Shown one piece after another: positions 41,462 through 50,760 of a DNA stretch of 64,000 nt. Both the position numbers and the translations under genes were made by a program. Each line of letters starts with the position of its first letter. The first letter of the stretch is position 1. The stretch is from Aureitalea sp. L0-47. GTDB taxonomy: Bacteria > Bacteroidota > Bacteroidia > Flavobacteriales > Flavobacteriaceae. The stretch lies in contig NZ_JAFMTQ010000011.1 in assembly GCF_026126405.1 (NCBI RefSeq), forward strand, positions 1-64,000. Reading direction: 5' to 3'. The notes beneath the pieces are model-generated. The model was not told the DNA's origin. It did no database searches and saw only the letters and a list, made by a program, of their open reading frames with translations.

Positions 41462-44400
41462 TCATAGGCTTACTCCAAAAACAAAAGAAAACCGAAGTCC
41501 GTCATCGCTATTAAATACTCCGAATTGACCAGAGATCGTATCTATTGCATTAATAATAAATCCTCCACCCGCACTATCGTTCCATGTATTGGAATCCTCG
41601 CCGTCGATCCAGACTCGTCCTATATCATACCCCCCGAACACACTAAGTTTTAACGGTAGCAGACCTGTATTGAATTTCACCAATTTATATCGAAGATCTG
41701 TACTTAATGCCAGGGCTCTTTCTCCACTAAAACGCTCTGTTCTGAAGCCTCTTAATCCTGTGTTGGCACCTAAAACAGCCGCCTGGTAGAACTCGAATGA
41801 ATCCCCAATATTGACCTGTCCCTGTGCCTGGGTGCGCAGTACCAGCTTCCTGTTCCTGGTAATCGCGTTGTAAAATTCCAGCGAGGGAATGATATAACCA
41901 AAGGTTCGATCGCTATCTTCCAGATTGGTGGTTATCCCCGTTTTCAGTTTGAAGAACATCCCTCTGGTGGGAACTACTTTCACATCGTAACCAGCATAAC
42001 TATAAGTTACATCAATGGTTCCAAAATATCTGCGATCATCAAAAAACTCATTATCGGAAATTTCCTGGCTTATGAAACGGTCGTCTGTGGGCTCAACTTC
42101 AATTGCCTCCATCTGCCCTGTAATTTCAATCCGACTTCCGTAATGTCCTTCCTTAACAGCTCCTAGCCTCGCACTGCGTATGGAGGTTTTTACCCTGTTA
42201 AAGTCCATGCCTAATTCATCGTCCGGATTGCCTGTTTCATTACCGAAACCAAAAAAGTTACGAGTAAAATTTTCAGATGTAAACCTACCTCCCAAAAGTA
42301 CGTTCCATTTATTAAGGATATTGGCAAACTCGCCCGTATACTGAAGGTCAAAACCCTCTGTTGCAAAGAAATACCCGCCTCTCAGACTGTGTTTTACCTG
42401 GAAAGGATCGTTCTTGAAGCCCTTTACCGCACTGGTAATGCTCAGTCCAACCAACATACCATCATCCGGATTAAATCCAATAGACGGGATAAAATTGGTC
42501 ACACCGTCAACGTACTTATCATAGCGGTAGATATTGTAGCGATAATTATCCCGAAGGTTGATATTGGCACCGCCTCGTTGAACAATGGTATTCGGTTTCG
42601 ATTTGTGATCGTAAACCTTGACTTTTCTCCCGTTCTCGATGGTATATTTATCATTGTTCTGACCACCAATTATTCGAAGTCGGATGGGGTTATTTGGTTT
42701 TCCGGTCACAACTATCTCATCGTCATCGTCCAATCCATAGACCCAAATCTCTTTGGTTTCAGCACTATAAATTTTTCTCTTTTTGAATGGCGGCCTTACT
42801 TCTCCATCCTTGATACGGGAAACCGCAATCTCCGTGAAATTGTCACCGCGCTCAATATGGATATGGTCATCCTTGTCCGTCGCAGTGATAATTACAAGTT
42901 TTGAAAGGTATTCATAGTACGCATCCGCTACTTCTTCTAGCTGTTCCCGCCTTGATTTCAATTTCTTTTTTATGTCTTCTGAAGTCTCATCGATCACTTC
43001 AGGAGGTAATTTATTAAAGGCAATATCGATTACTTCATCGTTTAGTTTATTACTGATGAAACGCGCCTGCTCCAACCAAACTTCTCTTCCTGAATTTTGA
43101 GTGAAGGTTCTGTCTATTTTCATCCCGGCTAAATTGATCCACCTGTGATCCTTAAAGTCTCCATTAAACTCCTGGAATTGTTTTGTACTGGGAATGATCA
43201 GTTTCATAAAGTCCAGCAAGGCCCCGTCATAATTGGAAAAAACCTGATCTCTGTCCCTGGGGATCGGACGGTAAACCCGCTCATCATCCGAAATATCGAA
43301 ACGCGACCAGCGCCATTGGTCCTGGTGCCTGTCCCAGTCTCCCAGCAACATGTCGAACAGGCGAGCACGGATAAAGGCTTCTTCGTCTATTCTGTATTTT
43401 TCGTCATCGCGTAAATTTTCAAGCACATCCGAAGTGCTTTCAATCGAATCTGGTTTGCCAAAGGATTCAACATCCAGGAACCCGTCATCGGGACGTTCCT
43501 CAAGTATGTAAAGTTCGTCTCCGAATTCGTCATTGTAATCGCCTAATGCCTTGTGTTTCGGCATATAGAACAGGACGGGATTGGTATGGTAAACACCAAT
43601 GGCTTCGGAAAGGTCCGGAACCACAAATCCGGCAAACGGATGACTGGAGGTATAGAAGTCTAAAACCGCTTCTTCGGTAAGTGTTTCCCTGAAGTCCTCT
43701 TCTACATAAGTATCTTTGAAAACAACGGTCTGCAGGAATTGCACGGCACTTTTCTTCACGGCTCGAAGTGCAAAATTACGGCCCTTTGGATCTACCAGCC
43801 TTAATGATCGTGTTTGGTGTCCTCCTCCCTTTCTTTCAACAGTAAAACCACCGTAAAAATCATCCAGGGTTTTAACCGGAACTTCTACTTCCGTACCATA
43901 AATATGTCTGTAATGATCCCCCCAAAACCATTCATATCTGCTAGAAACTTCGGTGCTGCTTTTCTCGTATATTGAGGCTTTTATAGTTTCGGGAAATTCA
44001 TCGGGTAAGCTTGATACATCATAGTGTTTTTCAGGTGGATAGACTTCAGTAGTAAACATATGGGTTGGCTTACCACCTGCCGAATCGTAGAATGAGACCT
44101 TTGAGCTTCCGTCTTTAAATATGTCAAGCACGGCAAACCCTTGTTCACCACTTACAAATTTAGCACCATTCCCAAGATTGACAGGGGCTCTCTTGGCTCC
44201 CGCTCCTGAAACTATTTGCTTGACACCGTTGGCTTCAATATACTGCAATGTATGCTCGTGTCCCGAAGTAAAAACTACTTTATCGTTACCCGCTGCCATT
44301 GTGATTAGTCGCTGCATTAGTTCGTTATACCTGTTGTTATATCGATCCTGTGGCGATACTCCTCCTAGTGATCGCACTAGTGTCACCAGGCTTGCAAGTC

Positions 44401-45166
44401 CGGGAAGCGGGATTGTGTTACCCTTTGCGAAAATGTGTTTATTGAAGTTGAAATAACCACCATGAAGCCCGTAGGTAATAGCGGGATGATGCATTGCGAT
44501 CACAACCGTTTTATTGTTGTTATCTTTAAGTTTGTCTTCAATTTCAAGGAAAAAGCCTTTTCGTGTTTTTATATCGCACTCATCGTTGATCGTGGGGTGT
44601 TTGTCCCAGTCGGTAATGTACCATTGCGTATCGAGAACAATTAACGCAACCTTGGGTGAGATCTCAAAGTTCTCTACCGGACAGCCGTTCTCGGGTTGGA
44701 ACACTTCATTGTTCTTCAACTTATCCTCCAGGTATTCTTCCTGTCTTTTTAACCCTCCCAGTCCTTTACTATACCAATCGTGGTTACCGGGAATAAACAT
44801 TGATGTACCATCGAACTCTTTAGCCAGATCGATCTGCACATCTATACGGTGTTCGGCTTCTTTCCGTTTTTTGTGCTTTTTTTTCGGTAGGCCTTTTTCG
44901 TATATGTTGTCCCCTAAAAAGATCAGATGGTCTTCGCTGGTATCGCGGTCGTCAATTAAATTTTCCAGAGCGGCAAGTGCATCGGTGGTTTTATCGGGTT
45001 CTGCACCTCCGGCGTCACCAATCAGGTAAATTCGTTTTTCAATATTAGAATCGGATGGTTTTGATGGTGCTGTGGGTTCTTCAGAAAGGTACTTTGCCTT
45101 ATAGCTTCCACATCCAAAAAGAGCAAGTGTAAGTAGTAAGCTTATAATTCGATTAAATAGGCACAT
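41462..45166 (-). CDS. Tripartite lipoprotein: metallophosphoesterase, kinase-like region, outer-membrane barrel
   Basis: A 1234-residue lipoprotein (signal with lipobox LFGC, Cys19). Residues about 45-345 are a calcineurin-like phosphoesterase: LIGDAGG (Asp51), GDN (85-87), GNHD (127-130), MHHP (His226-His227) and GHEH (302-305). Residues about 410-800 are not phosphatase; they show FALRAVKKS (465-473), ELYILEERP, GDWDRHQDQW (609-618) and PIPRDRDQVF (635-643), an order reminiscent of CotH/FAM20/PI4K-like kinases. Residues about 880-1234 have the strand pattern of a BamA/surface-antigen barrel (GANTGLRGFRTERFSGERAL, ending FVFGVSL). The first and last parts are firm; the kinase reading is inference. 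Confidence 0.75.
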   Translation of the reverse strand: MCLFNRIISLLLTLALFGCGSYKAKYLSEEPTAPSKPSDSNIEKRIYLIGDAGGAEPDKTTDALAALENLIDDRDTSEDHLIFLGDNIYEKGLPKKKHKKRKEAEHRIDVQIDLAKEFDGTSMFIPGNHDWYSKGLGGLKRQEEYLEDKLKNNEVFQPENGCPVENFEISPKVALIVLDTQWYITDWDKHPTINDECDIKTRKGFFLEIEDKLKDNNNKTVVIAMHHPAITYGLHGGYFNFNKHIFAKGNTIPLPGLASLVTLVRSLGGVSPQDRYNNRYNELMQRLITMAAGNDKVVFTSGHEHTLQYIEANGVKQIVSGAGAKRAPVNLGNGAKFVSGEQGFAVLDIFKDGSSKVSFYDSAGGKPTHMFTTEVYPPEKHYDVSSLPDEFPETIKASIYEKSSTEVSSRYEWFWGDHYRHIYGTEVEVPVKTLDDFYGGFTVERKGGGHQTRSLRLVDPKGRNFALRAVKKSAVQFLQTVVFKDTYVEEDFRETLTEEAVLDFYTSSHPFAGFVVPDLSEAIGVYHTNPVLFYMPKHKALGDYNDEFGDELYILEERPDDGFLDVESFGKPDSIESTSDVLENLRDDEKYRIDEEAFIRARLFDMLLGDWDRHQDQWRWSRFDISDDERVYRPIPRDRDQVFSNYDGALLDFMKLIIPSTKQFQEFNGDFKDHRWINLAGMKIDRTFTQNSGREVWLEQARFISNKLNDEVIDIAFNKLPPEVIDETSEDIKKKLKSRREQLEEVADAYYEYLSKLVIITATDKDDHIHIERGDNFTEIAVSRIKDGEVRPPFKKRKIYSAETKEIWVYGLDDDDEIVVTGKPNNPIRLRIIGGQNNDKYTIENGRKVKVYDHKSKPNTIVQRGGANINLRDNYRYNIYRYDKYVDGVTNFIPSIGFNPDDGMLVGLSITSAVKGFKNDPFQVKHSLRGGYFFATEGFDLQYTGEFANILNKWNVLLGGRFTSENFTRNFFGFGNETGNPDDELGMDFNRVKTSIRSARLGAVKEGHYGSRIEITGQMEAIEVEPTDDRFISQEISDNEFFDDRRYFGTIDVTYSYAGYDVKVVPTRGMFFKLKTGITTNLEDSDRTFGYIIPSLEFYNAITRNRKLVLRTQAQGQVNIGDSFEFYQAAVLGANTGLRGFRTERFSGERALALSTDLRYKLVKFNTGLLPLKLSVFGGYDIGRVWIDGEDSNTWNDSAGGGFIINAIDTISGQFGVFNSDDGLRFSFVFGVSL

Positions 45167-45219
45167 ATTACGAATCGCGATGATTATTTTAGTATTTTGT
45201 TGAATTAAAGATAAGACCT

Positions 45220-46431
45220 ATGAACGACATTATTCAGGCGACTGATGATTATGTATTGAATTTATTCAAGGATAAGCTTCCAACTTCCTGTCTTTATCAT
45301 AATTACACTCACACCAAACGTGTATTCAAAAGTATTAATGAGATCATTGAGAACTCTGAAGTAGACGAAAAGGAAGCGCATATATTACAGCTCGCGGCCC
45401 TTTTGCACGATTCAGGATATATAACGCATACAGATGGTCACGAAGTAGAAAGTGCCCGAATAGCCCGGGAATTTTTGAAATCTCAGGATGTCGATAAGAA
45501 TATAATTGAAGAAGTTGAAAAATGCATACTCTCCACAAAATTTGATATTGAGCCTAATAATCACCTTGAGGAAATGATCAGGGATGCAGATGCATCGCAC
45601 TTCGGTAAAGATTATTTCCAGGAAGCCAGTGAGTTTTTACGCCAGGAATTAATTGCCCAGGATATAAAGAATTACAGTCCGAAAGAATGGCGGAACGAAA
45701 ATATCAGGGTGCTAATTGAAGATCATCAATTCTACACCGAATACGCCATGAAGAACTGGCAACCCGTTAAGGAGCAAAATCTTGCCAAGCTTATAAAAAC
45801 TCGAAAAAAAGAGAAAAAAAAGATCCGAAAAGAAAAAATAAAAGCCGAATTAAAAGCGAAATACAAGGATGCCAGCCCTGAAAGAGGAATTCAAACTTTC
45901 TACAGGGTTGCCTTGCGAAACCATATAAAACTTAGCGACATTGCCGATACCAAGGCGAATATACTTCTATCGGTAAACGCAATTATCATTTCCCTGGTCC
46001 TGGCCAATCTCTTGTCGAAGCTTGACACTAACCCCTTTCTTATTGTTCCATCGGCGATTTTTGTGGTCTCCAGCACTATTAGTATGATATTGGCGGTAAT
46101 CGCAACTCGCCCAAATGTAACCCGCGGTGAATTCACCGAGGAGGATGTAAAGAATAAAACGGTTAACCTTACTTTCTTCGGAAATTTTCATAAAATGGAA
46201 CTATCGCAATACCAATGGGCGATAGAAGAATTGCTTAAGGACAGGGATTACGTCTATTCATCACTTACCAAGGACCTCTATTTCCTCGGTAAAGTGCTGG
46301 ATAGAAAATATCGCATCCTGAGATGGACTTATACGATCTTCGTTATTGGGATTATTGTTTCGATCATCGCGTTTGCAGTATCATTCGGCCTCTCGGAACA
46401 ACCTGTTTCGGTGGATACCCTGGTGAACTAA
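45220..46431 (+). CDS. HD phosphohydrolase fused to a Pycsar-effector-like membrane domain
   Basis: A 403-residue protein. Residues 1-190 form an HD domain: His27/His31 in LYHNYTHTKRV, His63-Asp64 in ALLHDSGY, HEVES and DADASHFG. A lysine-rich linker (about 190-220) leads to a C-terminal domain with FYRVALRNHIKLSDIADTKA, two helices (about 245-297), a cytosolic stretch FFGNFHKMELSQYQWAIEEL and a last helix (about 372-395). This part resembles the membrane domain annotated as Pycsar effector (PycTM). No pyrimidine cyclase gene is adjacent. It is divergent from the tripartite lipoprotein (53 bp) and shares stop bases with the GAF gene. Confidence 0.75.
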   Translation: MNDIIQATDDYVLNLFKDKLPTSCLYHNYTHTKRVFKSINEIIENSEVDEKEAHILQLAALLHDSGYITHTDGHEVESARIAREFLKSQDVDKNIIEEVEKCILSTKFDIEPNNHLEEMIRDADASHFGKDYFQEASEFLRQELIAQDIKNYSPKEWRNENIRVLIEDHQFYTEYAMKNWQPVKEQNLAKLIKTRKKEKKKIRKEKIKAELKAKYKDASPERGIQTFYRVALRNHIKLSDIADTKANILLSVNAIIISLVLANLLSKLDTNPFLIVPSAIFVVSSTISMILAVIATRPNVTRGEFTEEDVKNKTVNLTFFGNFHKMELSQYQWAIEELLKDRDYVYSSLTKDLYFLGKVLDRKYRILRWTYTIFVIGIIVSIIAFAVSFGLSEQPVSVDTLVN

Positions 46432-48815
46432 GACTTGATTTGTTCCATCAGATCCTCATACGTATAATACTCTTTCTTGCTATCTTTTGTTCGTTTTGAA
46501 TAAAGGACATTCACACGGATCGCCTTGAGACCAGTTACACCCTGGAGATCTTCCAATTCAAATATCTCAACATCCGAGTCCAGCAATTTCTTGTGCTGAA
46601 GGAAACTTATGTATTTTAAGTATTCCTTTTCATCTTCACGTTGAGAGTAGATAATGGTAATTTTTCCCGGTTGAGTTATTCGTTCGTCAGTTCCTTTAAT
46701 ATTGGCTTTATCTACACGTTTTTTAACTACCTCATAGCGGGCATTGTATGTTCCGTCAACATCAAATCGTTTCTCATCCATTCGGAATCTCAGCGATAAA
46801 GAGGTATTGAAAACCAGTATCATTGAAGAAACATCCAGTTTTACGGGTAAGTGCTCCTTAAGTTGATAAAAGTTATTCTCCATCTCGCACATTACCTGTA
46901 GTTGCCACAATCGAAGGTTGTACAGGTAAATTTTGTTGAAACTGTCCCTCTTAGTGATCGATTCTCCAATATAGAGGTTGTGCTCTACCCCGTCGGTCTT
47001 GAATCGCTCGTAATAATGAGGATACATTTTCTGTGCTTCTTTCTGTTTGACATCAAGAACTCGCGCCATATTCTTATTTACGAGCGTCACAGAATCATCG
47101 TATTCCTTTCGGTGCTTATAAATAAATCCTTTGGAGTCGTCTACTTCTTCGTAATACTCCTGAATTAACGCCGACAAAGCCTCGTTTTTCTTTGCCAAAT
47201 GATCGTACAGAGGAACAATCTCATCTTTGAGAAAGCTCAATACACGACGTTCTGTATCAACTTCGAAGTGGGTTTTGATCTCCTCCTCAAATTTTTCAAT
47301 TCTATAATTCAACTGCTCGTATATAGGCAGCGATTCCAGCTTCCAGATTTTCTTAATTATTTTCTGAACATGCTGTAACTGGAGTATAAGATCATGTTGT
47401 GTCGCGTAGTTCCTGGCCAGAGATGATCCCTTAATATCGATTTGCCCGAAAAGAGGGTACACATCATTAAATACGATCTCCCTGAAAGATGAAGGATTAT
47501 CTTTTTTGTACTTAGACCGGATAACTCTTTCCGCTTCTTTTCGGAACTTCCAATGAACCGAAGGGTGAATCGAGGTACATTCATTTTGAATCAAAAGTTC
47601 AATCTCATTGGTCTCGCGTTCTACAGACTGCTTAACGGAATCTACCAGGTAAGGTAAAATATCATGTAGCTTGTTGGCATTGATGGAATTCAATTCCTGG
47701 GCGTTTGGCGAAACGATCTCCATTACACCCAATAATTTACCCTGACTCACCAGTGGAGCAATGATTGCGCTGCCTATCTCCTGTTCGTGCAGGGTTCGGT
47801 ACAAAACATTCTTTGGATAGAGCTTATGAAACTTAGGAACGTCGGAAATCGAATAAATCTCATTCTTCTCAAATAGTTTCTCATAAGAATTCGAACAGAG
47901 TGACTCCTTACATCGCTCGCTTACCTTCCCGTTGAGAATATAGCTCATTGCATTTTCATGCATCGACGGACTTTGAAAAACAGCTTCATCCTGGTTATAC
48001 ATGGCGTAACCGAGTTCGAGGGACGGTAACCCAAAGATCGAACGAACGATATTCCTGAAATCAGCCTTTAGGCTATCATCCTCCTTTGAATCGATGCCAA
48101 TTAGATTCTCTTTAAAACTAGACAAAGAAACGTCCATGGTAGCATCGAACATATTGGCTATTACAAAACCTTTGAACACCCAGCTATTTGGTGGGAACTT
48201 CTCCTTCCATAGCTCAATATTTTCAAAATTATCTATGAGTTCGGCTACATCTTCAGGTGTAATGTCGATAGCCTTGTCAGTTTTCTCAATATCAATATAA
48301 TCGCCGTTATACAAAACCTTATAGTGACGCATCACGCCATTCGTGTCCGGGATATCGTAATAGAATGGCCTTCGGAAATCAACTTTATAACCGTAGTAGG
48401 CATTTAAAATAATGGAACATCCCATAATGTAGGCCTCGTTTTCATCGAAATTGTTCAGTTGGACTTCGAAGTCGTCACCTGCATGAGCCATGATATTCTT
48501 GAATCGCTCCGATGATCTGAAGATCACAAAACGATAAGGGATGGAAGCAATTTTTATTTCGTTGGATCCCAGTATATCTGCAAAGAAATCTTCCAAAACC
48601 ATATCCACTTGCTTTTGGTACTTCGTAAGTGCCTCTTCAGAATCAAAACCTTCCGATAAGACCGGAAAATCTTTTGCTAGTTTGAGAATGTCCTCTGCCC
48701 TTGCCCGCTGAAGGGTACTCATAGAATCCAGTCTGCTTCGATACGATTCAAAGAGCTTTCGAAAACTTACTTCAATCTTGAGTGGAAATTGAGGTGTGGT
48801 AGTTTTATCTTTCAT
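46428..48815 (-). CDS. GAF-domain protein of unknown function
   Basis: A 795-residue soluble protein. The middle (residues about 270-400) looks like a GAF sensor domain, with NEIYSISDVPKFHKL, AIIAPLVSQGKLLGVMEIVS and LVDSVKQSVERE. The flanks are long, acidic and helical (ERRVLSFLKDEIVPLYDHLA), with no recognised catalytic domain. Proteins of this length and layout are annotated simply as GAF domain proteins in Flavobacteriia. There is no signal peptide. It may sense a small ligand or nucleotide. It converges on the HD/PycTM-like gene, and their stop codons overlap. Confidence 0.7.
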   Translation of the reverse strand: MKDKTTTPQFPLKIEVSFRKLFESYRSRLDSMSTLQRARAEDILKLAKDFPVLSEGFDSEEALTKYQKQVDMVLEDFFADILGSNEIKIASIPYRFVIFRSSERFKNIMAHAGDDFEVQLNNFDENEAYIMGCSIILNAYYGYKVDFRRPFYYDIPDTNGVMRHYKVLYNGDYIDIEKTDKAIDITPEDVAELIDNFENIELWKEKFPPNSWVFKGFVIANMFDATMDVSLSSFKENLIGIDSKEDDSLKADFRNIVRSIFGLPSLELGYAMYNQDEAVFQSPSMHENAMSYILNGKVSERCKESLCSNSYEKLFEKNEIYSISDVPKFHKLYPKNVLYRTLHEQEIGSAIIAPLVSQGKLLGVMEIVSPNAQELNSINANKLHDILPYLVDSVKQSVERETNEIELLIQNECTSIHPSVHWKFRKEAERVIRSKYKKDNPSSFREIVFNDVYPLFGQIDIKGSSLARNYATQHDLILQLQHVQKIIKKIWKLESLPIYEQLNYRIEKFEEEIKTHFEVDTERRVLSFLKDEIVPLYDHLAKKNEALSALIQEYYEEVDDSKGFIYKHRKEYDDSVTLVNKNMARVLDVKQKEAQKMYPHYYERFKTDGVEHNLYIGESITKRDSFNKIYLYNLRLWQLQVMCEMENNFYQLKEHLPVKLDVSSMILVFNTSLSLRFRMDEKRFDVDGTYNARYEVVKKRVDKANIKGTDERITQPGKITIIYSQREDEKEYLKYISFLQHKKLLDSDVEIFELEDLQGVTGLKAIRVNVLYSKRTKDSKKEYYTYEDLMEQIKS

Positions 48816-48833
48816 TATCAGTTAATTACAGTT

Positions 48834-48841
48834 CAAAGTTA
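48834..48841 (-). promoter_or_regulatory. -7 box of the GAF protein gene
   Basis: On the minus strand this is TAACTTTG, fitting TANNTTTG, 18 nt before the ATG at 48815. No clear -33 element. Confidence 0.4.
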
Positions 48842-48903
48842 AACAAATTCAATTTTGTCTCGCCTTTCAGTACAACAATTAACAATTATTTGAGTACTCA
48901 ATT

Positions 48904-48933
48904 TTTGTAGCGAAAAAAATACGGCTATTTTTG
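48904..48933 (+). promoter_or_regulatory. Promoter of the TlpA-like gene
   Basis: TTTG (48904-48907), an 18-nt gap and TATTTTTG (48926-48933) fit the Bacteroidota consensus well. The sequence ATTTTTGTAGC occurs twice, at 48901-48911 and 48928-48938, so the -33 and -7 regions are near-copies. The -7 box is inside a 5-bp inverted repeat (GGCTA...TAGCC, 48923-48938). Confidence 0.65.
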
Positions 48934-48950
48934 TAGCCAAACTTTCATAT

Positions 48951-50066
48951 ATGAGACGATTATTTGCCCTAATCATTACAGTTTTATTTGTTTCCTGTGC
49001 TACAGACTCCGATTCTTATAAAATTGATGGCACTGCGGAAGGTATGGCCGATGGTACTCAGATCTTTGTGTACAACCTTGAAGATAACAATCAACCGGTG
49101 GCCGTAGATACTCTTACCATACAACAAGGAAAATTTAGTGCTGAATATCCGAAGACGGACAAATTGATGCTCGGATACCTTTCTTTTCAAAATCCGCAAG
49201 GATCTGTGGTCTTCTTTCCCGAGAATGAGGACTTAAAAGTAACAGTATACAAAGACAGTATACAAGCTAGCTATGTGAGCGGAAGTCGGCAAAACGACAT
49301 GTACCGCCAGTATGGAGCCAAAATAAGGGAGATCAATGGGCAAAAGAGATCGCTCGGACAACAATTTCAGCAGGCCCGAAGGGAACAGGATAATTTACTT
49401 GCCGTACAGATCCAGCAACAGAATGCCCAGCTTGTGCAGCAAGAAACTGATTTCAAGCTGAATTTCATTCAGGAGAATTCCAATTCTATCTTCTCATTGA
49501 TGGTAGCAACTGAAATGCTTAAAAGAAAGGAAATATCTTCGGCCCAGGCATCTGATTTCGCCGATGCACTTCCACCAAAGACAGCAACCTCTAAGCTTGC
49601 TGCTGAACTGAAAGCTACGATAGAAAACATGAAAAAGGCGGACATCGGTGGAACCGCTCCGGATTTCTCTGCTCCTGATCCTTCAGGAGAAATGCTTTCG
49701 CTGAAAGAAACCTTGGGTAAATACACGATTATCGACTTCTGGGCATCATGGTGCAAGCCATGTCGTATCGAAAACCCTAATGTAGTGCGTGTATATGAAA
49801 AGTACCATGATAAAGGACTTAACATAATTAGTGTATCCTTGGACAGAGCTGGTCAGAAAGATCGCTGGCTAAAGGCAATTGAGGATGATAATATGGATTG
49901 GTTCCACGTATCTAACCTGAAGTTCTGGCAGGACCCCATTGCTCAAATGTACAATGTGAAGTCAATTCCGGCTACCTTCCTGCTGGATGAGAATGGCAAG
50001 ATCATCGCAAAGAACCTTCGAGGTCCGGCACTGGAATCTAAGATCGCTTCCCTGCTAGGGCCTTAA
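48951..50066 (+). CDS. TlpA-like thioredoxin lipoprotein with DUF4369
   Basis: A 371-residue lipoprotein (lipobox LFVSC). The N-terminal DUF4369 domain (YKIDGTAEGMADGTQIFVYN) spans about residues 23-125. A helical Gln-rich spacer (SLGQQFQQARREQDNLLAVQ) follows, then an AhpC/TSA-thioredoxin domain (residues about 235-370) with IIDFWASWCKPCRIENP and the cis-proline loop KSIPATFLLD. The Trp-Cys-Lys-Pro-Cys motif is the redox centre. It probably acts in the periplasm as a thiol reductase. The DUF4369-Trx fusion is common in Bacteroidota. Its stop abuts the convergent SIMPL gene. Confidence 0.9.
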   Translation: MRRLFALIITVLFVSCATDSDSYKIDGTAEGMADGTQIFVYNLEDNNQPVAVDTLTIQQGKFSAEYPKTDKLMLGYLSFQNPQGSVVFFPENEDLKVTVYKDSIQASYVSGSRQNDMYRQYGAKIREINGQKRSLGQQFQQARREQDNLLAVQIQQQNAQLVQQETDFKLNFIQENSNSIFSLMVATEMLKRKEISSAQASDFADALPPKTATSKLAAELKATIENMKKADIGGTAPDFSAPDPSGEMLSLKETLGKYTIIDFWASWCKPCRIENPNVVRVYEKYHDKGLNIISVSLDRAGQKDRWLKAIEDDNMDWFHVSNLKFWQDPIAQMYNVKSIPATFLLDENGKIIAKNLRGPALESKIASLLGP

Positions 50067-50747
50067 CTACTGCAATTCGAAACTTATATAGATCATCACC
50101 CGGATTTCCATTTCACCGGGTGCCATGGTTTGTTCACCTCCGGCTGAGGCATCCATAGCCATTGCCCCACGATAAAGAGGGGTTGGTGGTGAATAACTCA
50201 CGTTTTCTCTTATCGATACCGCCTTACCTACCTTTTGGTCAAGAACGCCAGCGTATTCTTCGGCCTTCATTTTAGCATGAGCTACTGCCTTTTTTCGCGC
50301 TTCCGCCTCTAACGAGGCCCTTTGGGAGGATGAAAAGGAAATTCCATCGATTCGGTTAATACCACTGGTAAGCAATCCATCCATAATAGATTCATACCTT
50401 CCAAGATCGCTAAGCTTTACGGATATGGCCTGGTTTGCTGAAAAATTATAAGATTTGCTATTGTAATCGTAATTCTTGCTAAGCCTTATGTATTCCGTCT
50501 TTATGTACTTTTCCTCTATCTTTTCCTTCTTCAGAAACGAAAGTACCTCGTTCACAATTCGGTCGTTTTCTCTTTTTAATTCCCTGGCGTCATTCCCGGT
50601 ATTTTCAACCCGGAGGTTGATGGTTACTTCGTCCGGTACCACCCGTACAATTCCTTCGCCGGAAACATCCACGGTGGGCTGAATACTATTTTGAGACATA
50701 AGTGTTGTAGATAAGATTAAAATGAATATTGATAGTGTTGTTTTCAT
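50067..50747 (-). CDS. SIMPL-domain (DUF541) periplasmic protein
   Basis: About 226 residues from the ATG at 50747, where a signal peptide (MKTTLSIFILILSTTLMSQ) begins; a frame start at 50789 would precede it by 14 residues. The SIMPL/DUF541 domain is recognisable from VDVSGEGIVRVVPDEVTINL, LSKNYDYNSKSYNFSANQAI and ARKKAVAHAKMKAEEYAGVL. The family (YggE, BP26) has roles in stress or oligomer formation that are not well defined. It lies 13 nt downstream of the rhomboid gene and may be co-transcribed with it. Confidence 0.88.
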   Translation of the reverse strand: MKTTLSIFILILSTTLMSQNSIQPTVDVSGEGIVRVVPDEVTINLRVENTGNDARELKRENDRIVNEVLSFLKKEKIEEKYIKTEYIRLSKNYDYNSKSYNFSANQAISVKLSDLGRYESIMDGLLTSGINRIDGISFSSSQRASLEAEARKKAVAHAKMKAEEYAGVLDQKVGKAVSIRENVSYSPPTPLYRGAMAMDASAGGEQTMAPGEMEIRVMIYISFELQ

Positions 50748-50760
50748 GAATTGGGTTGTT

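Noticed and set aside
42389-42904. 171-codon plus-strand frames opposite the tripartite lipoprotein (also 44514-45029)
   Set aside because: Frames antisense to clear phosphoesterase and barrel coding; likely a by-product of codon composition.
46428-48815. GAF protein as a nucleotide cyclase partner of the PycTM-like protein
   Set aside because: No cyclase domain motifs were visible in it; kept only as a neighbour.
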